From positions 248,001 through 312,000 of the forward strand of contig JACKBQ010000001.1 of NCBI GenBank assembly GCA_020634455.1: a stretch of DNA of 64,000 nt. Reading direction: 5' to 3'. The translations under genes and the position numbers were made by a program. This document shows, piece after piece, positions 1 through 8,903 of this stretch. Source of the DNA: Ardenticatenaceae bacterium (GTDB lineage Bacteria > Chloroflexota > Anaerolineae > Promineifilales > Promineifilaceae). The notes beneath the pieces were generated by a model that did not search any database, had not been told where the DNA came from, and saw nothing but the letters and a program-made list of their open reading frames with translations. Numbering within the stretch: position 1 is the first letter of the stretch; every line of letters begins with the position of its first letter.

Positions 1-504
1 GATGATTTCCACCCGCTGCTGCTGCCCCACGGCCAGCTTGCCGACAATGGCGTTGGGGTCTACCTGCAAGCCGTACTTGCTGGTCAGCTCGCGAATGCGC
101 GCCGACACCACGTCCAAATCCAGCCGAGGTGCGCGCGAGGAGGGCAAGCCCAGCGCCACATTTTCGGCCACGGTCATGTTGTCCACCAGCATAAAGTGTT
201 GGTGGATCATGCCGATGCCGTGTTTGGTGGAGTCGGTGGGGGAGTGGATGGTGATGGAACGGCCGTTTAGAAAAATTTCCCCTTCATCTGGTTGGTACAG
301 GCCGTACAGAATCTTCATTAGCGTACTTTTGCCTGCCCCATTTTCCCCCAGCAGCGCGTGAATTTCACCCGCTTTCACCTCAAAATTGACGTGATCGCTG
401 GCCAGCACGCCGGGAAATCGCTTCACAATGCCGCGCATTTCCAACGATTCAATCCGAGGTAAACCAGAAGGGAGGGTGTTTTGGGTGTCGCCGTTTTCGC
501 TCAT
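1..504 (-). CDS. Sugar/nucleoside (BMP-type) ABC transporter ATP-binding protein, 3' part missing
   Basis: Partial gene running off the left edge; 168 codons are present from the ATG at 504. The reading frame, taken from the minus strand, begins MSENGDTQNTLPSGLPRIE and carries a Walker A loop (GENGAGKST, about residues 53-61), a Q-loop (MIHQHFML) and the start of an ABC signature (LAVGQQQRVEII) at the truncation. This is the family of large double-domain ATPases that serve BMP/ribose-type importers (inferred, since only the first domain is visible). It follows the binding lipoprotein and two permeases on the same strand and would energise that importer at the inner membrane. The hairpin at 531-593 separates it from the lipoprotein gene. 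Confidence 0.93.
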   Translation of the reverse strand, partial: MSENGDTQNTLPSGLPRIESLEMRGIVKRFPGVLASDHVNFEVKAGEIHALLGENGAGKSTLMKILYGLYQPDEGEIFLNGRSITIHSPTDSTKHGIGMIHQHFMLVDNMTVAENVALGLPSSRAPRLDLDVVSARIRELTSKYGLQVDPNAIVGKLAVGQQQRVEII

Positions 505-530
505 GCGTTCACTCACTCATTGTGCCAGAT

Positions 531-593
531 CGGTGAGAAGTGAAAAGTAAAAAGCGGTTTGATTCTTTTCACTTTTTACTTTTCACTCTTTCA
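531..593. repeat. Intergenic hairpin of the AGTGAAAAGT family
   Basis: Perfect 16-bp inverted repeat (539-554 and 572-587; arm AGTGAAAAGTAAAAAG) between the BMP lipoprotein gene and the ATPase gene. The same words recur at 31141-31192, 40569-40614 and 44884-44953. It could form an mRNA stem-loop that tunes expression of the distal ATPase; that role is inference. Confidence 0.75.
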
Positions 594-601
594 CTCAAAC
601 A

Positions 602-2677
602 TTAATTACGCGGTTCAGCGACGATTTCAATCGTGCCGTCAATGATGCCTTGCGTGGCTGCTTCACCAGCTTCAACTGCTTCAGCGGGCAGGCTATCGGC
701 ATAAATCACCGTTTGGCCGCCGTTGGCCAGCGTTAGCTGCAAGACGCGTCCGCCGTATTCGCCAGCCTGATTGGCTGTAATCATCTCCAGCAGTGTGGGA
801 ACCCAGTCGTACAGCACGGTCACTACGACCACATCTGGCCCTGCCGGGCTTTGATCGGCCTGGATGCCAAGCCAGGGCACGCCCTTTTCGCTGGCCACGC
901 CGATGGCCCCGACAACCTGCTGGGCCGAACCGGTTAGCACGTCAGCGCCAGCCGCGATTTGCGTGTTGGCTGCTTCTGCCGCCAGCGCGGTGTCGCCAAA
1001 AGAGCCGGTGAAGGAGACGTTGACCTGAACGTCCGGGTTGGTGGCTTTCACGCCAGCCAGGAAGCCATCCACATGCAGTTTGGCGTCGCCAGCGTCCACC
1101 GGACCAACCAGCCCAATGATGCCGGATTCGGTCAGGTAGGTGGCAACTACGCCGCTGACGTAGCCGCCCTGCTCAGCGCGGGGTTCGTAGGCAAAGACGT
1201 TGGTCACGCCTTCGTCTGCGCCCGTATTGGTGGTGGTGCCCCAGGCAAAGCTGGTTTCCGGGAAGTCCGGGGCAATCTCGAAGAGCGAGGTGCCGTACTG
1301 TGCGCCGTGGGCAATGACCAGGTTGTAGCCCTCAGCGGCGTAATCGCGAATGGCGGCAGCCGCATCGGTGACGTTGAACATATTTTCGGTATAAGCAACC
1401 TCAAAGTTTTCTTCGCCATAATGGGCTTGCAAAACCATCAGCGAATCGTAGATGGATTGGCTCCAGGCCAGGTCGGTGGTGGTGCTGGGCATTACCAGGG
1501 CCACGCGAACCGGTTCCAAATCGGGATAATCCATCATCGCTTCGCTGTCGTCGGCAGGAACGGCCGTTTCGCCAGCAATAACCGCATTTACATCAACGTC
1601 GCCCGCGATGATCGCTTCAGCCGCAGCCTGTGCCGCAGCCACGGCGTCTGCATCCAAACTGTCTGAGAAGTCCATCACCAGGCCACCGTTCGCCAGCGTC
1701 AGCGTGTATGCGGAACCGCCATACTCACCAGCCTGATGTTTGTTGATGATGTCACTCAGAACGCCATCCCAGTTGTACAGTTGGGAGGCCACCACCACAT
1801 CGGCATCAATGGGGCTTTGGTCAGATTGGGTGCCCAACCACGGCACGCCTTGCTCGCTGGCCACACCAATCGCGCCGACAACTTGCTGGGCGGAGCCAGT
1901 CAGCACATCGGCGCCCGCCTGAATGTGGGTGTTGGCAGCTTCAGCCGCCAAGGCAGTGTCGCCAAAGGAACCAGTGTAGGAGACGTTGACCTGGGCATTG
2001 GGATTGGCGGCCATCGCGCCAGCCACAAAGCCATCAATGTACAGCTTGGCATCACCTGCTTCTACCGGGCCAACCACACCAATCACGCCAGAGGTAGAGA
2101 TGTTTGCCGCCAGAACGCCGTTGACGTAGCCACCTTCTTCAGCGCGGGCTTCGTAGGCAAAGACATTCGAGATGCCCTGGCTTTCGCCCGTGTCGGTGGC
2201 AGTGCCCCAGGCAAAGGTTGTTTCGGGATAATCTGGGGCAATTTCGAACATGGAGGTGCCGTACTGCGTGCCGTGGGCAATAACGATGTTGTACCCTTCG
2301 GCAGCGTAATCGCGGAGCGCGGCGGCCGCATCGGTCACGTTGAACATGTTCTCCGTGTAGGCCAGTTCCATCACTTCCGGGCCACCGGCTGCTTCTTGCA
2401 AACGCAGCAACGAGTCGTAAATCGCCTGGCTCCAGGCCAGGTCGGTGATGGTGCTGGGCATGACGATTGCAATGCGAATCTGTTCAATGTCCGTTACGTC
2501 GGCTTCAGCAGAAACATCTTCAACTGCTTCTTCCTCAGGCATTGCTTCTTCTGCGGCATCGGTGGTTTCGGTAGTGTCTGCGGGCGTTGTTTCATCCGCC
2601 GTTTCGCCACCGCCACAGCTAACCAGCAGCAGGCTAAAAATGAGCATTAAACTAAGGTAAAACCATCTTTTTTTCAT
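602..2677 (-). CDS. BMP-family ABC transporter substrate-binding lipoprotein with two tandem binding domains
   Basis: 691 residues. A signal peptide ends in a lipobox (LLVSC, Cys21) followed by an acidic Thr/Glu-rich linker to about residue 66. Two homologous BMP (basic membrane protein / PnrA-like) domains follow, about 67-380 and 389-685. Both contain the same blocks: IVMPST, DLAWSQ, YTENMFNVTDAAAA, IAHG.QYGTS, GPV.AGDAKL and LTGSAQQVVGAIG. Family members (about 330-400 aa) normally have one such domain and bind purine nucleosides or similar ligands outside the membrane. The halves also match closely at DNA level (compare 880-1030 with 1850-2000), which points to a fairly recent internal duplication. 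It sits between permease and ATPase genes of the same operon. Ligand not determinable from sequence; nucleoside or purine-like is the family inference. Confidence 0.93.
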   Translation of the reverse strand: MKKRWFYLSLMLIFSLLLVSCGGGETADETTPADTTETTDAAEEAMPEEEAVEDVSAEADVTDIEQIRIAIVMPSTITDLAWSQAIYDSLLRLQEAAGGPEVMELAYTENMFNVTDAAAALRDYAAEGYNIVIAHGTQYGTSMFEIAPDYPETTFAWGTATDTGESQGISNVFAYEARAEEGGYVNGVLAANISTSGVIGVVGPVEAGDAKLYIDGFVAGAMAANPNAQVNVSYTGSFGDTALAAEAANTHIQAGADVLTGSAQQVVGAIGVASEQGVPWLGTQSDQSPIDADVVVASQLYNWDGVLSDIINKHQAGEYGGSAYTLTLANGGLVMDFSDSLDADAVAAAQAAAEAIIAGDVDVNAVIAGETAVPADDSEAMMDYPDLEPVRVALVMPSTTTDLAWSQSIYDSLMVLQAHYGEENFEVAYTENMFNVTDAAAAIRDYAAEGYNLVIAHGAQYGTSLFEIAPDFPETSFAWGTTTNTGADEGVTNVFAYEPRAEQGGYVSGVVATYLTESGIIGLVGPVDAGDAKLHVDGFLAGVKATNPDVQVNVSFTGSFGDTALAAEAANTQIAAGADVLTGSAQQVVGAIGVASEKGVPWLGIQADQSPAGPDVVVVTVLYDWVPTLLEMITANQAGEYGGRVLQLTLANGGQTVIYADSLPAEAVEAGEAATQGIIDGTIEIVAEPRN

Positions 2678-2702
2678 TTCCTTCTCCTTAACAAGAATGT
2701 TT

Positions 2703-2734
2703 TGGCAGGAGCAGGCCTCAGACCTGCCCCTACG
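2703..2734. repeat. Short GC-rich palindromic unit (GCAGGTCTGAGGCCTGC type)
   Basis: In the gap between permease and lipoprotein genes, GCAGG (2711-2715) and CCTGC (2723-2727) form a small palindrome followed by CCCCTACG. It resembles the larger GTAGGGGCGAGG cruciforms at 25839-26005. Probably a degenerate member of a dispersed intergenic repeat; function unknown. Confidence 0.4.
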
Positions 2735-3682
2735 TTAATTTTCACCACGAGTAAACGGTTTGGTAAGCATGGCAGGCTGCAACGAGCGGCGGAAAGGCAG
2801 CGCCAGAGCGATGATGGTGAGCAAGTAAGGCAGCATGACGGCCACGTCGGAGGGGATGTTGAGGTCGAGAACTTGCACCCACAGCTGGAGGGCGTTGACG
2901 GTGCTGAAGAGCAGCGCGCCAGCCAGCACGCCAACGGGCTTCCAACTGCCAAAGTAGACCAGGGCGACGGCGATGAAGCCCATGCCGTTGGTCAGATTTT
3001 CCTGGAAGATGCCCAGCAGGGAGATGGAGAGCGATGCGCCAGCGACACCAGCCAACATGCCGCCGAGGGTAACGGCCGTATACCGCACCTGGATCACATT
3101 CACCCCCAACGAATCGGCTGCCTCTGGATTTTGCCCCACCGAACGCACTTTGAGGCCCCAGGTGGTTTTGTTGAGCACCCACCATGCAATGGGCACCAGA
3201 GCAAACGCGCCGTAGGTCATCAGGCTGTGGTTAAAGAAAATCTCGCCAATGACCGGAATGTCTGCCAGACAAAAGCTGCCCATGCAAAATTTCAGTTCGG
3301 AAAAGCCCTGGATGCCTTCAACCGTGCCCAGCATCGTTTTGAACAGCAGGCTGGATGCGCCCAGGCCAAACATGTACAGCCCGATGCCGCTGATGCCCTG
3401 TTCCGCCTGATAGGTGATGCTGGCCACGCACAAAATCAGCCCCATCAGTCCGCCGACAAGCGCTGCGGCTAAAATGCCGAGCACCAGACTGCCGGTCTTG
3501 AAAACGGTGTAGAAGCCAAAGAACGCGCCCATCAGCATAATGCCGTCCACGCCCAGATTGAGTACGCCAGAGCGTTGCGAGAACATTTCGCCAATGGCAG
3601 CGTACAGGTACGGCGTCGCCAGTCGAATGCCAGAGTGCAGAATGCCGACGATGATGGTGAGTGTGGTTAAATCGCCGTTCAT
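2735..3682 (-). CDS. ABC transporter permease, BMP/nucleoside type (second permease)
   Basis: 315 residues, strongly hydrophobic, with about eight to ten membrane segments and the conserved N-terminal block LNLGVDGIMLMGAF and a later WGLKVRSVGQNPEAADSLGVN segment typical of the branched-chain/BMP permease superfamily (YufQ/RbsC-like). It forms the membrane channel together with the upstream permease. Its start codon (3680-3682) overlaps the stop of that gene by four bases, so the two are translationally coupled. The binding lipoprotein follows 57 bases downstream. Likely substrate class is nucleosides or purine-type compounds by family inference only. Confidence 0.92.
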   Translation of the reverse strand: MNGDLTTLTIIVGILHSGIRLATPYLYAAIGEMFSQRSGVLNLGVDGIMLMGAFFGFYTVFKTGSLVLGILAAALVGGLMGLILCVASITYQAEQGISGIGLYMFGLGASSLLFKTMLGTVEGIQGFSELKFCMGSFCLADIPVIGEIFFNHSLMTYGAFALVPIAWWVLNKTTWGLKVRSVGQNPEAADSLGVNVIQVRYTAVTLGGMLAGVAGASLSISLLGIFQENLTNGMGFIAVALVYFGSWKPVGVLAGALLFSTVNALQLWVQVLDLNIPSDVAVMLPYLLTIIALALPFRRSLQPAMLTKPFTRGEN

Positions 3683-4905
3683 GCTTGCACCTCCACGTTG
3701 CGTTGGGATTCTTCCTCGGTAGTTGCGGCAGCCTCTGCGGAGACGCGGCGGTTGGCCCGCTTGCGGACAAAGTAGTCGGTGCTGACTACAAAGAGCACCA
3801 CCAGCCCTAAAATGGCGGTGATGAGCACCTGGGGAATTTGCACGGCGCGCTGCATTTTGTCACCCCCGACGAGCAAGCCACCAAATAAAATGGAGGAAGG
3901 GATGATCCCCAGCGGGTGTAGTTTGCCAAACAAGGCGGCTACGATGCCAGAAAAACCGTAACCTGCGGAAACGGCCGTTGGTTCAAACATCCGGTGGTGC
4001 AGACCTAAAATCTCCACAGCCCCTGCTAATCCAGCAAACATGCCGCTGAGTGTCATCGAGAGCACCATCGTGCGCTCGACCATCATCCCGGCGTAGCGCG
4101 ACGCGTGAGGGTTTAAGCCTACAGACCGAATGCGGTAACCAATGGTGGTGCGCCACAGCAGCACGTACACCAAAATGGCGGCAATCACCGCCAGAAAAAA
4201 GCCGGTGTGCAGCCGTGACGGCTCTACCAGGACGCCATACAGCTCGGCGGTAAAGCCGGACAAACCAAGTTCTTCGGCTGATTTGGTCAGGCCAAGGGAT
4301 TGGGCTAAATCGGTAAAGCGGGGCAGGTCGTACAGTCGTGCCAGGCGGGCGGAGTGGGGGATGTTGGTGCCTGCGGCTACCTCTGCGGGATCAATCATTG
4401 GGCCGCGCAGCAGGTAAAAACCAATCTGGATGGCGATCTGGTTCATCATGATGGTGCTGAGGATTTCATTGACGCCCAGTTTGGCTTTGAGATATCCTGG
4501 AATGGCACCCCACACCGCGCCCATAAACGCCCCGGCAATCATGCCAAAGGCGATGCCCCAAAAAGCGGGAAGGTTTTCCCCCATTTGCACAACCACAAAC
4601 GTCGTTAGCAAGGAGCCAACAATAATTTGCCCTTCAGCGCCAATGTTAATGACCCCGCCACGAAAAGCGATGGCAATGCCCAGGCCAACCAGCATGAGCG
4701 GAATCGCTTTCACTAGCGTGTCTGACAGGCCGTTCTTGTTGCCAAACGCGCCGACAAACAGTGCCTGGTACGCTTCAAGTGGATTCACTCCCTGCAACAG
4801 TAACAACACGGCCCCAATGAGAAATGCCGCCAAAACGGCCGCAAACGGCAGCAGCGCATCAAACAGACGCTGGAAAAAGACGCTGTCAAACCTCTTTTTT
4901 TGCAC
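3679..4905 (-). CDS. ABC transporter permease, BMP/nucleoside type (first permease)
   Basis: 408 residues with about nine or ten membrane segments; blocks FRGGVINIGAEGQIIVGS, GVNEILSTIMMNQIA and GYRIRSVGLNPHASRYAGM identify the BMP-type permease family (YufP-like). The GTG start at 4905 is supported by a strong ribosome-binding site (GGAGGAG, 4911-4918 on the minus strand). First gene of the transporter operon; the downstream permease overlaps it by four bases. The cytoplasmic C-terminus carries an Arg/Glu-rich tail (RKRANRRVSAEAAATTEEE). Confidence 0.92.
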   Translation of the reverse strand: MQKKRFDSVFFQRLFDALLPFAAVLAAFLIGAVLLLLQGVNPLEAYQALFVGAFGNKNGLSDTLVKAIPLMLVGLGIAIAFRGGVINIGAEGQIIVGSLLTTFVVVQMGENLPAFWGIAFGMIAGAFMGAVWGAIPGYLKAKLGVNEILSTIMMNQIAIQIGFYLLRGPMIDPAEVAAGTNIPHSARLARLYDLPRFTDLAQSLGLTKSAEELGLSGFTAELYGVLVEPSRLHTGFFLAVIAAILVYVLLWRTTIGYRIRSVGLNPHASRYAGMMVERTMVLSMTLSGMFAGLAGAVEILGLHHRMFEPTAVSAGYGFSGIVAALFGKLHPLGIIPSSILFGGLLVGGDKMQRAVQIPQVLITAILGLVVLFVVSTDYFVRKRANRRVSAEAAATTEEESQRNVEVQA

Positions 4906-5031
4906 GCGTTCTCCTCCTCAATTGCAAGCTCTCCCCGGTTCAAACTATGATATTGTATTGGTGCGGTTCTGAAACTTGGCGAGGATGAACGAAAAGAGCC
5001 GCCTCATCCTAGACAAGTTTGATGAATGGTA

Positions 5032-5091
5032 AGCCACAGAGGTTTTGAGGCGTAGATTCAATTCTCAAAATCCTCTTTCTCCTCTGTGGCT
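5032..5091. repeat. Intergenic hairpin of the CACAGAG family
   Basis: Arms AGCCACAGAGG (5032-5042) and CCTCTGTGGCT (5081-5091) pair perfectly, with an inner TTTTGAG/CTCAAAA match. It lies just beyond the stop of the PLP-enzyme gene and upstream of the transporter operon. Other members sit at 16180, 18080, 33225, 33787, 52612, 54735 and 56539. Confidence 0.75.
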
Positions 5092-5103
5092 AATTTTTAA
5101 ATC

Positions 5104-6579
5104 TTAAGACAACGCCTGGAGCAAACCGGTTTTGGCGTTGAATTCGTCAATGAGCTTGTCGATTTCGGCCGCTTTGCCGGGGATGCTTTCCCAGTAATCG
5201 TCGTCGTACCATTGGGCCTGGATTTCTTCGTAGGTTTTACCCTGCTGCTCCACCCAGGTGTAATATTTCAGGTTGTGGACGCGTTTACGGCCGTAATAAC
5301 CCAACTCTTCCACATAATCAATCGACTGGCCCAGCAAATGCCGCTGGAACGCGCCAGCCGCCTTCATGCCCGTGAACTGGCCGTCGCTTTCATGCAGTTC
5401 CACCAGTCGGCTGCCGTACATCTCCATCGAATCGGTCGCCACAGTCATTACCACATCTTGCCCGGTTAACTCGTAATACTTGGCAAATTTGATTGCCGAC
5501 AGCATGTTGGCAATGCCAGAAATACCCAGCAGCGACAATTTTTCCACCACATCTGGAGAAACACCCTGCTCAACCAGATATTCCTGGCCAGCTGGTTCAT
5601 TGAACAGCCGCGTCAGCGCCATGCTGGATTCATCATCAATGGCCATCACCATGTCGGTGTTTTTCACATTGTGAATCCAGGGCACGTGCTTGTCGCCAAT
5701 GCCCTCGATGCGGTGTGCGCCGAAGCCGTTGTTGAGCAACGTAGGGCATTGCAGCGCTTCGCTGGCGGCAATCTTGCTCTGTGGATACTGCTTTTTCAGG
5801 TAATCCCCGGCCGCAATCGTGCCCGCAGAGCCAGTGGTAACCACAAAGCCGCGATACCGGTCTTTTGGCCCCATGATTTGCTTGAGCACTTCTTCCACGG
5901 CCGGACCGGTTACTTCGTGGTGCCACAAGTAATTTCCCAACTGGTCAAACTGGTTGAAAATCACCAAATCTTCGCCAGAGTTGCGCAGCTCCCAGCACTT
6001 GTCAAAAATTTCCTTGACGTTGCTCTCGGAGCCGGGGGTTTTAATCGTTTCGCCAGCCACTTTGGCCAGCCAATCGAACCGTTCCTGGCTCATGCCTTCG
6101 GGCAAAATGGCGATGGATTCGCAGGCCAGCAGGTTAGAGTCGTAAGCGCCGCCCCGACAGTAATTGCCAGTGGAGGGCCAGACAGCCTTCTGGGTGGTGG
6201 GGTCAAATTGGCCAGTTACCAGCGTGGGAACCAGACAACCAAACGCTGCGCCAACCTTGTGCGCGCCCGTGGGAAACCATTTGCCTACGACCAACACAAT
6301 GCGTGCCGCAACGCCCGTCAGCTCTGAGGGCAGTTCCAGGTAGTTGACGCCGCCAAAATCGCCGCCATGCGGCTGCGGATCGTTGTGCCAGGTGATGCGG
6401 AACAGGTTCAGGGGATTTAAATCCCAAAGACCCACGCTGTGCAGCCGTTGGCGAACCGGGTCGGGAATTAGCTGCGGATTCCGCATTTGGCGGAAGGTGG
6501 GGATGATGATATTGCGCTCTTTGGCACGCTCAATAGTACGGGCCAGCGCTTCTTTATTGTGGGTTTGTAAATCAATCAT
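5104..6579 (-). CDS. PLP-dependent fold-type II lyase, cysteine synthase-like (YgeX-context enzyme)
   Basis: 491 residues. The block FPTGAHKVGAAFG contains the probable Schiff-base lysine (Lys108); PSTGNYCRGGAYDSNLLA (about 135-152) is the asparagine-loop equivalent and TTGSAGTIAAGDYLK (about 248-262) the glycine-rich phosphate loop. These define the tryptophan-synthase-beta/cysteine-synthase superfamily. It is longer than E. coli YgeX (2,3-diaminopropionate ammonia-lyase, about 400 aa) but sits beside ygeW- and ygeY-like genes in the same order of functions, so an ammonia-lyase or beta-elimination on an amino-acid-like compound is a reasonable guess. Exact substrate unknown. Last gene of the operon; no clear Shine-Dalgarno sequence precedes the ATG at 6579. 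Confidence 0.85.
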   Translation of the reverse strand: MIDLQTHNKEALARTIERAKERNIIIPTFRQMRNPQLIPDPVRQRLHSVGLWDLNPLNLFRITWHNDPQPHGGDFGGVNYLELPSELTGVAARIVLVVGKWFPTGAHKVGAAFGCLVPTLVTGQFDPTTQKAVWPSTGNYCRGGAYDSNLLACESIAILPEGMSQERFDWLAKVAGETIKTPGSESNVKEIFDKCWELRNSGEDLVIFNQFDQLGNYLWHHEVTGPAVEEVLKQIMGPKDRYRGFVVTTGSAGTIAAGDYLKKQYPQSKIAASEALQCPTLLNNGFGAHRIEGIGDKHVPWIHNVKNTDMVMAIDDESSMALTRLFNEPAGQEYLVEQGVSPDVVEKLSLLGISGIANMLSAIKFAKYYELTGQDVVMTVATDSMEMYGSRLVELHESDGQFTGMKAAGAFQRHLLGQSIDYVEELGYYGRKRVHNLKYYTWVEQQGKTYEEIQAQWYDDDYWESIPGKAAEIDKLIDEFNAKTGLLQALS

Positions 6580-6602
6580 TTTTTGTCATTGGGTAACTAA
6601 AT

Positions 6603-6653
6603 AATTAAGTAATTGGGTGTGGCAAGGGAGCCAAATTACCCAATTACCTAATT
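6603..6653. repeat. Intergenic hairpin of the TAATTGG family
   Basis: AATTAAGTAATTGGGT (6603-6618) pairs with ACCCAATTACCTAATT (6638-6653) with one mismatch. It lies between the carbamoyltransferase and PLP-enzyme genes; a similar hairpin is at 23611-23642. Confidence 0.7.
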
Positions 6654-6667
6654 ACTCAATTGCATAT

Positions 6668-7645
6668 TTAGGGCATCGTCAGCGCCATGACGGCTTTTTG
6701 CACGTGCAGGCGGTTTTCGGCTTCGTCGTAGACCACGCTTTGCGGGCCATCAATCACGCCGTCGGTCACTTCGATGTTGCGGTCGGCGGGCAGGCAGTGC
6801 ATGTAGATGGCGTCGTCTTTGGCCATCGCCATGCGCCGTTCGTCGGTGATCCAGTCGGTGTACTGCTTGCCAATGCGGGCCGATTCCTGGTGGTCGGTGG
6901 TGGTGAGCATGGCTCCCCAGCTTTTGGCGTAAATCACGTCAGCGTCTTTGAAACCGGCATTGAAGTCATCCAGAATTTCAAAGGAGCCTTTGTGGCGGCG
7001 GGCGTTTTCTTTGGCCTGTTCTACGATGTCGGGCATCAGTTTGAATTCCGGCGGATGGGTGAGGCGTACGTTCATGCCAAAGCGGGTCATGAGCAGAATG
7101 AGGCTTTGTGGCACGCTGATGGGTTTCTGGTAACTGCTGGCGTAGGCGTAGCTGACGTTGATGGTGAGGCCACGCGGGTCGCCTTTTTTCTCCAGAATGG
7201 TGAGCATGTCGGCCAAAATCTGGAAGGGGTGGTAGACGTCGCACTGCATGTTGAGGACGGGCACGCGGGAAGCCGCGGCCACATCGCGGATGTACTGGTT
7301 ACCAAAATCCCAGTCACATTGGCGAATGGCGATACCGTCGTAGTAACGGCCGTAAATCTCACCAATCTCTTTCGCCGTGTCACCATGACTAATTTGGGTA
7401 GTGGTGCTATCAATAAATGCGCCGTGACCGCCTAGCTGGGCAATGCCTGCCTCAAAGCTGGAGCGCGTACGGGTACTGGAGAAGAAAAAGAGCATCGCCA
7501 AAACCTTGTCACGCAGATAGGCGTGCGGCTGGTTCAGGGCGCGCTTCCGTTTCAGTTCCAAGGCCACATCCAGGACGGTATCGATCTCTTCTTTCGTCCA
7601 TTCCTGGGTGGTAATCATATCTTTGCCGCGTAAATTTGTTTGCAT
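6668..7645 (-). CDS. ygeW: Knotted carbamoyltransferase, YgeW family
   Basis: 325 residues from the ATG at 7645, chosen because GGAGGA lies 7 bases upstream; a longer frame to 7753 would overlap the M20 gene. Carbamoyl-phosphate-binding motif SSTRTRSSFE, the HPFQILADM block (HPxQ) and MHCLPADR (HCLP) mark the aspartate/ornithine transcarbamylase superfamily, and the surrounding sequence matches the YgeW-type knotted carbamoyltransferases known from purine/selenium-linked gene clusters. The amino acceptor is unknown for the family. It sits between the M20 hydrolase and the PLP lyase, all on the minus strand. Substrate-side residues differ from ornithine enzymes, so it should not be called argF. 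Confidence 0.9.
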   Translation of the reverse strand: MQTNLRGKDMITTQEWTKEEIDTVLDVALELKRKRALNQPHAYLRDKVLAMLFFFSSTRTRSSFEAGIAQLGGHGAFIDSTTTQISHGDTAKEIGEIYGRYYDGIAIRQCDWDFGNQYIRDVAAASRVPVLNMQCDVYHPFQILADMLTILEKKGDPRGLTINVSYAYASSYQKPISVPQSLILLMTRFGMNVRLTHPPEFKLMPDIVEQAKENARRHKGSFEILDDFNAGFKDADVIYAKSWGAMLTTTDHQESARIGKQYTDWITDERRMAMAKDDAIYMHCLPADRNIEVTDGVIDGPQSVVYDEAENRLHVQKAVMALTMP

Positions 7646-7691
7646 GTGATAGTCCTCCGAAAAGTTTTGCCAAAGGGCTGAAATAGTTGAA

Positions 7692-8903
7692 TTAAAGTTT
7701 ATGTTTGAGCATCGCTGGTAGCAAGGCGTAAAATTTAGTTGCCTCAACCACATCTTTCAGCGGTACGTGTTCGTTCACAGCGTGGGCGTAAATTTCGTTG
7801 CCAGGGCCAAAGCCAATGCTGGGGATGCCCAGTTTGCCAGTCCAGTAATTGCCGTTGGTGGAAAAGTCCCATTTGCCCTGGCCAAACGTGTCTTCGCTGC
7901 TCCACAGCGCCTTCATCGTTTCGACGCCAGCCTGCACAAACGGATGCTCTTCTTCCAGCGCCCAGGCAGGGAAATATTGCTCATACTCGTAAACTGCGCC
8001 GGTGTGGCTGGGTTCGGTGTAAATCAGCTTGCGGATTTCAAAATCTTTTTTCTGGTTTTCGGGAATGAGCGCTTCCAGAGCCTTGCGCCAATACTCTTTG
8101 GTTTCGCCGAAGGTGACGCGGCGGTCAATAAAGATGGTGCACTCATCGGGCACGGCGTTGGTGCTGGGGCTGACGCTGGAAATGCGGGTAACGGTGACCC
8201 GTCCCTGACCCAGAAAGTCGTGTGGCTCAAAATCCTTTTCCATTTCGGAAATAGCCTGGATGACGGGCATCATTTTGTAGACGGCGTTGTCGCCCATGTA
8301 GTTGCTGGCCGCATGGGCACTTTTGCCTTTGGCGGTAATTTCCATTTCGATGCGCCCTTTGTGGCCCCGGTACACCTTCATGTTGGTCGGTTCGCCGATG
8401 ACGACGAAGTCGGGGTGAACCCCTTCCCAATCATGGAAAGCGGCGCAGCCGACGCCATCGCACCACTCTTCGATGTTGCCGAGGACGTAGCAGGTGAAGC
8501 CTTCCAGCAGGCCAAGATCACGGGCCATTGCCAGGCCGTAGACCATGCCAGGCGTGCTGTTTTTCTCATCCAGGGCACCGCGGGCGTATAGCATACCGTT
8601 TTCTACTTTGCCTTCGAAGGGGTCCCATTCCCATTGGGATGGGTCGCCAATGCCGACGGTGTCAATGTGGGTGTCGTACAGCAGAATTTTGGGGCCATTG
8701 CCAATCTTGCCAACGATGGAGCCGTATTTGTCTACGTATACTTCATCGTAGTTAAGTTTGCGCATTTCTTCACCGATGCGCTTGCCTACTTCTTCGATGT
8801 CGCTGTCCATGCTGGGGATGGCGACAATTTCGCGGAAGAAGCGCAAAATTTCCTCTTCCGCTGCGGTGACGCGCTGGTTGAGGTTTTGGATAGTATCTTT
8901 CAT
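7692..8903 (-). CDS. ygeY: M20-family metallohydrolase, YgeY-like
   Basis: 403 residues, exactly the length of E. coli YgeY. DTHIDTVGIGD carries the first metal-binding His/Asp pair, YARGALDEKNSTPGM the bridging Asp, and IEEWCDGVGC plus GEPTNMKVYRGHKGRIEM the catalytic Glu and dimerisation-domain border of the M20 peptidase/deacylase family. The family hydrolyses amide bonds of small N-acyl or carbamoyl amino acids; the YgeY substrate is not established. First gene of the operon, preceded by AGAGGA at a good distance, and divergent from the GntR-type regulator. Confidence 0.9.
   Translation of the reverse strand: MKDTIQNLNQRVTAAEEEILRFFREIVAIPSMDSDIEEVGKRIGEEMRKLNYDEVYVDKYGSIVGKIGNGPKILLYDTHIDTVGIGDPSQWEWDPFEGKVENGMLYARGALDEKNSTPGMVYGLAMARDLGLLEGFTCYVLGNIEEWCDGVGCAAFHDWEGVHPDFVVIGEPTNMKVYRGHKGRIEMEITAKGKSAHAASNYMGDNAVYKMMPVIQAISEMEKDFEPHDFLGQGRVTVTRISSVSPSTNAVPDECTIFIDRRVTFGETKEYWRKALEALIPENQKKDFEIRKLIYTEPSHTGAVYEYEQYFPAWALEEEHPFVQAGVETMKALWSSEDTFGQGKWDFSTNGNYWTGKLGIPSIGFGPGNEIYAHAVNEHVPLKDVVEATKFYALLPAMLKHKL

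Noticed and set aside
1736..2650. Plus-strand frame of 304 codons opposite the BMP lipoprotein
   Set aside because: Shadow of the duplicated domain; no start signal and composition unlike real proteins.
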